From positions 1,576,501 to 1,640,500 of the forward strand of contig CP003096.1 in NCBI GenBank assembly GCA_000233775.1: 64,000 nucleotides of DNA, in the 5' to 3' direction. Positions 58,233 through 64,000 of the stretch are shown in pieces (within the stretch, counting starts at the first letter, position 1; each line of letters opens with the position of its first letter). The notes beneath the pieces are model-generated. The model worked only from the letters and a program-made list of their open reading frames with translations, was not told where the DNA came from and ran no database searches. The translations under genes and the position numbers were made by a program. The stretch comes from Thermovirga lienii DSM 17291. GTDB taxonomy: Bacteria > Synergistota > Synergistia > Synergistales > Thermovirgaceae.

Positions 58233-59615
58233 ATGCCTGTACCAGAGCACATATTCAGGGAATACGACATAAGGGGTTTAGCCGACGAAGAATTGAACAG
58301 CGAGAACGTCCAAGCCATAGCCCTTGCCTTTGGCACCCTCTTAAAAAGGAAAGGAATTGGGCGAATATGCCTGGGAGGAGACGTCAGGCCTTCCACCGAA
58401 AGGATCAGAAAGGACGTAATAGAAGGAATAACCCTTGCAGGTATAGACGTTACGGACGTGGGAGTGGTAACGACCCCCATGCTCTATTGGAGCCTTTACC
58501 ATTACGGTGTGAACGGTGGCATAATGATAACTGGCAGTCACAACCCTCCAGAGTTCAACGGCCTCAAGCTTGCAGTGGGCAAGACCACCCTTTATGGAAG
58601 ACAGATCAAGGAAATTTACGACATGATCTCTAAAAACGACCTTGAGAAAGGAACCAAAAAGGGCTCTGTATTCTCTGAATCAATCAACGAACCTTACATC
58701 AACATGCTCCTTTCAAAAATAACCCTAGGGCCTAAGAAACTCAAGGTCGTCACGGACTCAGGAAACGGTACAGCCGGTCCCATCATAAACGAATATTTGA
58801 AAAGATCAGGATGCGAAGTCGTTCCACTCTTCGCAGAACCTGACGGCCGATTCCCTAACCACCACCCCGACCCAACTAAGAGAGAGAACCTCGGAACCCT
58901 TATAGACACAGTGATAAAGGAAAAAGCTGACGTGGGGCTAGGCTTCGACGGAGATGCTGACCGTATCGGAGTTGTGGATGACCAAGGGAACATAGTGTGG
59001 GGAGATATTCTAATGATCCTCTTCTGGCGGGAAATACTTCCCAAACATCCAGGAGCAAAAGCTATAGTGGAAATAAAAAGCTCCCAGGCATTGGTGGACG
59101 AAATAGAACGATTGGGTGGGGAGGTAGTATGGTGGAAATCAGGCCACTCGCTCATTAAGGCCAAGATGAAGGAACTAAACGCCCTCTTCTCCGGAGAAGT
59201 TTCAGGGCACATGTTCTTTGCCGATGAATATTATGGCTTTGATGATTCCTTTTACGCAGCGGGAAGACTGCTGAGGATCCTATCCAACTCGGATAAAAGC
59301 CTCTCGGAAATGCTCTCAGACGTGCCGAAATATTACAGCACCGCTGAAACTCGCATCCCCTGCAGTGATGAAGAAAAGTTTCAAGTTATCGAAAAAATAA
59401 AGGAAAGCGCCCTCAAAGATTACGACGCTATAACTATAGATGGAGTAAGAATCCTATATCCAAGGGGTTGGGGATTGGTAAGGGCTTCCAACACCCAGCC
59501 AGTTTTGGTCGCCAGAGCGGAAGGAAAGACAGAAAAAGACCTTGAGGAATATTGCAATGACCTCAAGAAACGGATCCTTGAGGCTGGCGTGGATGACTTC
59601 CAGTGGGAATACTGA
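58233..59615 (+). CDS. Phosphoglucomutase/phosphomannomutase
   Basis: A 460-residue alpha-D-phosphohexomutase of the AlgC/ManB group. N-terminal FREYDIRGLADEEL, phosphoserine loop MITGSHNPPEFNGLKL (Ser102), metal loop GFDGDADRIGVVDDQG (three Asp), sugar-binding GEVSGHMFFADEYYGFDD, phosphate-binding RASNTQPVLVARAEG near the end. Length is normal. GGAGGTC precedes ATG 58233. It supplies glucose- or mannose-1-phosphate for surface polysaccharides, consistent with the neighbouring epimerase. Confidence 0.93.
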   Translation: MPVPEHIFREYDIRGLADEELNSENVQAIALAFGTLLKRKGIGRICLGGDVRPSTERIRKDVIEGITLAGIDVTDVGVVTTPMLYWSLYHYGVNGGIMITGSHNPPEFNGLKLAVGKTTLYGRQIKEIYDMISKNDLEKGTKKGSVFSESINEPYINMLLSKITLGPKKLKVVTDSGNGTAGPIINEYLKRSGCEVVPLFAEPDGRFPNHHPDPTKRENLGTLIDTVIKEKADVGLGFDGDADRIGVVDDQGNIVWGDILMILFWREILPKHPGAKAIVEIKSSQALVDEIERLGGEVVWWKSGHSLIKAKMKELNALFSGEVSGHMFFADEYYGFDDSFYAAGRLLRILSNSDKSLSEMLSDVPKYYSTAETRIPCSDEEKFQVIEKIKESALKDYDAITIDGVRILYPRGWGLVRASNTQPVLVARAEGKTEKDLEEYCNDLKKRILEAGVDDFQWEY

Positions 59616-59622
59616 TGAATTA

Positions 59623-59663
59623 ATATCTAAAGGGGCAGGCTACTTTCCTGCCCCTTTAGATAT
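59623..59663. terminator. 17-bp perfect inverted repeat, shared bidirectional terminator
   Basis: Arms at 59623-59639 and 59647-59663 are exact complements (core AAAGGGGCAGG) with a 7-nt loop. It lies between the convergent mutase and epimerase genes and includes the last seven codons and stop of the epimerase. No long T-run on either side. Confidence 0.75.
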
Positions 59664-60650
59664 GAACCACTCAATAGTTTTTTCCAATCCCTCACGCAAA
59701 CTGTACTCAGGATCGTAGCCAAGCAACTCTTTTGCCTTACTTATATCTGCTTTTGAAAATCGCACGTCCCCTTTCCTGAAGGGCGCAAAGTCCCCTTCTG
59801 GGGGATTTGTTCCAGTTTTTCTTTGATAGAGATCCCTTATGGTATCCAAAAGCTCCAACAGGGTAACACTTCTTCCTGTACCTATGTTGAAGACCTCATG
59901 TCCCTGCGCTCCAAGGAGTGCAGCCCTTATGTTCGCCTGGACTACGTCCTTGACGTATACGAAATCCCTAGTGTTTTTTCCATCTCCGTATATTATAGGT
60001 TCGTTGCCACTAGCGATTCGACTCAACCAAATAGTTATAACTCCCGAATAAGGGCTTCCAGGATCCTGTCTTGGGCCGTACACGTTCATGTACCTAAGTC
60101 CCACGACGTTTAAATCCTCGGACAAAACCTGAGCATAAAGCTCATCCGTCATCTTGGATACAGCATATGGGGACTTGGGATTCAGCAGGGATGACTCCTT
60201 GAGGGCATTCTCTCCTCCATCTCCATATACTGCTGCAGATGAAGCATATACCAAGGACTTTACGCCTGATGCCTTGGCAGCCAGAAGAACGTTGAGGAAC
60301 CCATCGACGTTGCACTGATTATTGAGCAGAGGGTCATCAAACGACCTTGGGACCGAAACCAGTGCCGCCTGGTGTAAAACCATATCTACCCCCTTGCATA
60401 AGGCAAGGCAGTCATCGTAGTTTCTTATATCTCCTTCCATGAATTTGAACCTTTGGCGTTGGGCGTCTGTAAGTTTACTGGTAGCTTCCTCTAGGTTTTT
60501 TACGCGTCCGCTCAAGAAGTTGTCCATGGCGACCACTTCCTGATCCATCATGAGCAGACTCTCCACGAGGTGAGAGCCCACAAAACCGGCTGCTCCAGTC
60601 ACGGCCCACCGATAACGCTTGGAAGTCATCTCCTTAAAGATTTCTGTCAT
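59640..60650 (-). CDS. NAD-dependent UDP-sugar 4-epimerase (extended SDR, WbpP-like)
   Basis: A 336-residue SDR. NAD motif TGAAGFVGSHLVESLL, VVAMDNFLSGRVKNL, catalytic SSAAVYG with YAVSKMTDE (Tyr and Lys), and NVYGPRQDPGSPYSGVI. The segment SVPRSFDDPLLNNQCNVDG favours the UDP-N-acetylglucosamine/galactosamine 4-epimerases (WbpP/Gne) over GalE. It acts in the cytosol for polysaccharide or lipopolysaccharide sugars. The start ATG 60650 has a weak ribosome site. Its end is inside the shared hairpin. Confidence 0.87.
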   Translation of the reverse strand: MTEIFKEMTSKRYRWAVTGAAGFVGSHLVESLLMMDQEVVAMDNFLSGRVKNLEEATSKLTDAQRQRFKFMEGDIRNYDDCLALCKGVDMVLHQAALVSVPRSFDDPLLNNQCNVDGFLNVLLAAKASGVKSLVYASSAAVYGDGGENALKESSLLNPKSPYAVSKMTDELYAQVLSEDLNVVGLRYMNVYGPRQDPGSPYSGVITIWLSRIASGNEPIIYGDGKNTRDFVYVKDVVQANIRAALLGAQGHEVFNIGTGRSVTLLELLDTIRDLYQRKTGTNPPEGDFAPFRKGDVRFSKADISKAKELLGYDPEYSLREGLEKTIEWFISKGAGK

Positions 60651-60678
60651 CCCCGTTCTCTCCTCATCGATTTTTCAC

Positions 60679-60713
60679 TAAAAAGGGCAGCTGGGAAATT
60701 TTCCCGCTGCCCT
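60679..60713 (-). terminator. Terminator of the glycyl-radical operon
   Basis: Minus strand: AGGGCAGC (60713-60706), a nested GGGAAA/TTTCCC loop, complement (60691-60684), then TTTTTAGTG. Lies 26 nt past the stop. Confidence 0.85.
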
Positions 60714-60738
60714 AAATGATACATGGGTAAACTTTTTT

Positions 60739-63099
60739 CTACAACGTCTCCTGCGCTGTCCTCGCTATGATCTCCTCCTGCAATTCCTTTCCAAGATCGC
60801 AGAAGTAATCGCTGTAACCCGCCACGCGAACTATGAGATCCCTGTATTTTTCAGGGTGCTTTTGAGCATCTCTGAGGGTAGCTTCGTCGACCACGTTGAA
60901 CTGGATGTGATGCGCATCGTACCTGAAGTACGTCCTTATGAGGTTGGCAAGCTTTTCTATACCTTCCTCCCCCTCAAGTACCTTGGGCATAAACTTCATG
61001 TTCAATAGGGTTCCACCGGTCTTTATATGATCCATCTTTCCAGCGGACTTTATGACCGCAGTCGGACCGTTTCTATCGGCGCCTTGCACAGGAGAAATGC
61101 CTTCGGATAGGGGCATCCTGGCCTTCCTTCCATCCGGGGAAGCTCCCATCACTGAACCGAAATAAATGTGACAGGTGGTAGGCAACATGTCCACGTGATA
61201 TTCGCCACCCTTGGTGTTCTTTCTACCTTCAATTTCGTTAAAGAGGGTCTCAAAGACCTCCTTCATGATGTTGTCAGCGTAGTCGTCGTCATTGCCGTAC
61301 CGGGGGGTCTTGTTCATGAAGGTAAGGCGCATAGATTCATAGCCCTCGAAGTCTTTCTTGAGGGCATCCAGGACCTCGTCCATAGAATATCTCTTTTCCT
61401 CGAAGACGTGTTTCTTTAAAGCTGAGAGGCTGTCAGTTATGGTCCCTATGCCCACACATTGGATGTAATTGGTATTGTACCTGGGACCTCCATCATTGTA
61501 GTCCTTGCCTTTCTTTATGCAGTCGTCTATCAACACTGACAAAAACACCGCTGGTGCGTATTCTGCGTACATGCGCTCTATGAACTGGTTACCTCTCATC
61601 TTTATGTCCACGAAGTGGTGGAGCTGTTTTTTGAATGCTTCAAAGAGCTCTTCGTAGGTCTGGAAATTCCTGGGATCACCGGTCTCTAAGCCTATTTTTT
61701 TACCAGTCATGGGATCCACACCGTTGTTGAGGGTTATCTCCAAAATCTTGGGAACGTTTAGGTAGCCCGTAAGTATGTAGGCTTCCTTTCCAAAGGCGCC
61801 CGTCTCAACGCATCCGCTGGTGCCGCCCTCACGGGCATCCTCCAAGGTCTTACCTACCCTTATCATCTCCGCTATCACAGCATCAGCGTTGAATATGGAA
61901 GGATATCCATATCCCTTCCTTATGACGCGGCAGGCCGCCTTTAGGAAACGATCAGGCGTCTTTCTGCTAAGCTGGACATTGGCTTGAGGTTGCAGCAAGT
62001 GGATCTCATCCATTATCTCCAGCATCATGTAGGAAATTTCGTTGACGCTGTCTGAACCGTCTGGCAACAACCCGCCGAGGTTTATGTTGGTGAAATCGTT
62101 ATAGGTTCCACTCTCAGCAGCCGTGACACCTACCTTAGGAGGCGCAGGATGGTTGTTGAATTTGATCCAGAAAGCAGAGAGGAGTTCCTTGGCCCAATCT
62201 CTGGTTATCTTGCCCTCCTCCAGGTCCTTTTTGTAGAAGGGATAGAAATACCTGTCGAGGTGCCCAGGGTTCATAGCATCCCAACCATTGAGTTCCGTAA
62301 TAGTGCCGAGGTGCATGAACCAATACATCTGGAGAGCCTCCCAGAAATCTCTGGGAGCGTAGCGTGGAACCCATCTGCAATTTGCGGCTATACGTTCCAG
62401 TTCCGCCTTTCGCTTTGGGTCTTTTTCTTCTTTCGCCATCTTTTCGGCTAAATCAGCATGGCGTTCGGCAAACAAGATGACTGCGTCACAAGCTATGCGC
62501 ATGCCCTTGAGCTGTTCTCTCTTCTTAGTGGCCTCCGGGTCGTTCAGGAAGTCCAAGGAGGCTATGGACTCGTCTATTTCCTTCTTGAAGTCCTCAAGCC
62601 CCTTCTTGTAAAACTTTCCGTCCAAAGTGGTGTGCCCAGGAGCCCTCTGTTCCATGAACTCGGTAAAGATACCTGCCGCGTAGGCATCTTTCCACTCATC
62701 GTCAAGCTGCTCAAAAATGCGGTCTCTCATGGAACGACCTTTCCAGAAGGGGATAACCTTTTCCTTGTAAACCCTCTTGCACTCTTCTGAGACCTTATAA
62801 GGGTTTTTCTCCCTAGTGTCCAAGATCTCCAGGTCCTCCAGAGTGTGGCATGTAAGCTCCGGATAAGTAGATACACACTTGGGCTTAGGTCCCCTTTCTC
62901 CTACTATCAGTTCGTCCTTGCCTATGTAAATGGTCTTTTTCGCACATAGCTCCTTAAACGCCAGGGCCCTCATCACTGGTACCGAGTATTTACCTATGTT
63001 CTCCCTGTAAAAATCGGTTATTATCTCGGCTCTTTCGTAATCCAAAGTAACAGGTGTTTCGTAGCTTTCTTCTCTGAGCCTTTTGATGCGCTCGTTCAT
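60739..63099 (-). CDS. hypD: Glycyl-radical enzyme, closest to trans-4-hydroxy-L-proline dehydratase
   Basis: A 786-residue glycyl-radical enzyme. The active-site loop is GGTSGCVETGAFGKEAYIL (thiyl Cys and Glu) and the radical loop is RVAGYSDYF (Gly at about residue 761). From memory of the family, RAPGHT, TPRYGNDDDYAD, LPTTCHIYFG and SAGKMDHIKTGGTLLN are shared with HypD. GCVETG (not GCVEP or a Cys pair) separates it from diol dehydratases and pyruvate formate-lyase. Exact substrate needs testing. ATG 63099 is preceded by GGAGGGTAAGG; a start 42 nt upstream overlaps the activase gene. Oxygen-sensitive; marks an anaerobe. Confidence 0.85.
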   Translation of the reverse strand: MNERIKRLREESYETPVTLDYERAEIITDFYRENIGKYSVPVMRALAFKELCAKKTIYIGKDELIVGERGPKPKCVSTYPELTCHTLEDLEILDTREKNPYKVSEECKRVYKEKVIPFWKGRSMRDRIFEQLDDEWKDAYAAGIFTEFMEQRAPGHTTLDGKFYKKGLEDFKKEIDESIASLDFLNDPEATKKREQLKGMRIACDAVILFAERHADLAEKMAKEEKDPKRKAELERIAANCRWVPRYAPRDFWEALQMYWFMHLGTITELNGWDAMNPGHLDRYFYPFYKKDLEEGKITRDWAKELLSAFWIKFNNHPAPPKVGVTAAESGTYNDFTNINLGGLLPDGSDSVNEISYMMLEIMDEIHLLQPQANVQLSRKTPDRFLKAACRVIRKGYGYPSIFNADAVIAEMIRVGKTLEDAREGGTSGCVETGAFGKEAYILTGYLNVPKILEITLNNGVDPMTGKKIGLETGDPRNFQTYEELFEAFKKQLHHFVDIKMRGNQFIERMYAEYAPAVFLSVLIDDCIKKGKDYNDGGPRYNTNYIQCVGIGTITDSLSALKKHVFEEKRYSMDEVLDALKKDFEGYESMRLTFMNKTPRYGNDDDYADNIMKEVFETLFNEIEGRKNTKGGEYHVDMLPTTCHIYFGSVMGASPDGRKARMPLSEGISPVQGADRNGPTAVIKSAGKMDHIKTGGTLLNMKFMPKVLEGEEGIEKLANLIRTYFRYDAHHIQFNVVDEATLRDAQKHPEKYRDLIVRVAGYSDYFCDLGKELQEEIIARTAQETL

Positions 63100-63103
63100 T
63101 TCC

Positions 63104-64000
63104 TTACCCTCCAATCTTGACCTCAAGGTTTTTGGCCTCAAAGATACGGGAAAAACCTTCCATTTCCTCTTTCGTTGGGGATTTCAAATCCCTCAAAAGG
63201 TAACTCATTCCCAACCTCTCGTATTTGTGGTTCGCTGTACCGTGATACGGAAGGAGACTTACATTCTCTACCCCCCTGAGAGTGCTTATAAATCTCGACA
63301 TGGCCTCAAGCTCCTCGGGGTTGGCGTTTACCCCCGGAATCACCGGTATCCTTATCCAGATCGAAGCTCCCCCTTCCGACAAAGCTTGTAGGTTATAAAG
63401 TATCAACTGGTTGGAAACGCCTGTGTAGAACTGGTGCTTTTCTTCATCCATGAGTTTTAGGTCATACAGAAAAAGGTTGACGTACGGCGCTATCCTCGTG
63501 ATCACTTCAGTTGGAGCATATCCCGAGGTATCTACTGCGGTGTGGATATCTTTCCTTCTGCATTCCATTAGCAGTTCCTCGAGAAAATCCGGCTGCGAAA
63601 GAGGCTCTCCCCCGGAAAAGGTCACCCCTCCCCTGGATTCATCGAAAAACAGCACGTCCTTTTCTATCTCTTCCATGACCCATTGGGTAGTGACCTTTTT
63701 CCCTACGAGCTCTCTCGCCTCCGCCGGGCAAACCTCGACACAAACACCACAGTTGGTGCAAAGATTCGGATCCGCGACAAAACCCCTTTGAGTCAGACGA
63801 ATTGCTTGATTAGGGCAAGCGCTCTCACACGCGCCACACCCTATGCACCGCTCAGGTCGGTAAAGTACCACAGGTTCAAAAGCCTGGCTCTCGGGATTGT
63901 GACACCACCAACACCGCAGGGGACACCCCTTCAAAAAAACCGTATCCCTTATGCCTGGTCCATCGTGTATTGAATATCTTTTGATGTCAAAAACTATTCC
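63104..64000 (-). CDS. Glycyl-radical enzyme activase (radical SAM), 5' end beyond window
   Basis: At least 298 residues. The frame runs open to the right edge and upstream residues read FDIKRYSIHDGPGIRDTVFL, the standard activase N-terminus, so the true start is just outside. Radical-SAM motif CPLRCWWC. Two ferredoxin clusters are inserted (CIGCGACESACPNQAI, CTNCGVCVEVCPAEA), then VTFSGGEPLSQP and DTSGYAP. It installs the glycyl radical on the downstream enzyme using S-adenosylmethionine. Its stop lies 4 nt from the dehydratase start, so the two are coupled. Confidence 0.93.
   Translation of the reverse strand, partial: GIVFDIKRYSIHDGPGIRDTVFLKGCPLRCWWCHNPESQAFEPVVLYRPERCIGCGACESACPNQAIRLTQRGFVADPNLCTNCGVCVEVCPAEARELVGKKVTTQWVMEEIEKDVLFFDESRGGVTFSGGEPLSQPDFLEELLMECRRKDIHTAVDTSGYAPTEVITRIAPYVNLFLYDLKLMDEEKHQFYTGVSNQLILYNLQALSEGGASIWIRIPVIPGVNANPEELEAMSRFISTLRGVENVSLLPYHGTANHKYERLGMSYLLRDLKSPTKEEMEGFSRIFEAKNLEVKIGG

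Noticed and set aside
1-64000. CRISPR arrays, prophage genes, integrated plasmid origin or rRNA genes
   Set aside because: No regularly spaced repeats, phage structural genes, replication initiator or rRNA sequence was seen on either strand.

Overview
This window reads like the chromosome of a strictly anaerobic, amino-acid- and organic-acid-fermenting bacterium. The gene set fits a member of the Synergistota best: TRAP and betaine transporters, peptidases, a glycyl-radical enzyme, a tungsten aldehyde oxidoreductase, citrate lyase, FeoAB and ferredoxin-domain MinD ATPases, at roughly 45-48% GC by eye. That phylum is an inference from gene content (about 60% sure), not a phylogeny. Genes are densely packed, often with 4-bp overlaps and strong GGAGG ribosome sites.

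Region 1-10 kb: an IS256-type element (76-1472, with a 9-bp target duplication) sits between the ribosome site and start codon of a gene running off the left edge. Then come tRNA-Leu(CAA), a nitrilase-family amidase, a thioesterase / DUF2703-like / cobalamin adenosyltransferase operon, a GntR regulator with an EamA transporter, a YdcF-like protein and RarA. A HAD phosphatase gene is cut in two by an IS110 element (8515-9751). The non-coding end of that element folds as a bridge RNA whose guide segments match both its own ends and this insertion site.

Region 10-22 kb: 6S RNA with its own promoter, a degenerate GGDEF protein, SYLF protein, alpha/beta hydrolase, prepilin peptidase, UspA, YitT, an M55 D-aminopeptidase with an OYE-type reductase, and YchF. 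A second, GC-richer IS256 element (19449-20844) has cut the promoter and ribosome site away from a DUF4139-family gene, which survives only as a 5'-truncated remnant.

Region 22-35 kb: a Fur regulator, then two NifX-like/MinD-type clusters. Both carry Fur-like boxes, and one is divergent from feoAB. A TRAP transporter with a VanX-like dipeptidase lies between them. An iron-type ABC transporter (without a binding protein) and an RNase H-SWIM fusion follow.

Region 35-46 kb: an isolated small transcription unit (promoter, possible leader peptide, 60-residue Trp-repeat protein, terminator). Then a tungsten AOR with homoserine dehydrogenase, a LacI regulator with matching operators, a TGS-type nucleoside kinase, a double rhodanese lacking both catalytic cysteines, and a glycine-betaine-type ABC transporter.

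Region 45.5-54.5 kb: a tricarboxylate cluster. A FadR-type regulator with a clear operator is followed by an HD protein, two different LeuCD-type hydratases, an isocitrate-dehydrogenase-like enzyme, and citrate (or citramalate) lyase CitDEF. Together these could link 2-oxoglutarate, isocitrate and citrate to acetate plus oxaloacetate, or handle methylated analogues such as mesaconate and citramalate.

Region 54.5-64 kb: the MrfA/MrfB (YprA/YprB) DNA-repair pair, a phosphohexomutase, a UDP-sugar epimerase, and a glycyl-radical enzyme most like trans-4-hydroxyproline dehydratase, with its activating enzyme running off the right edge.
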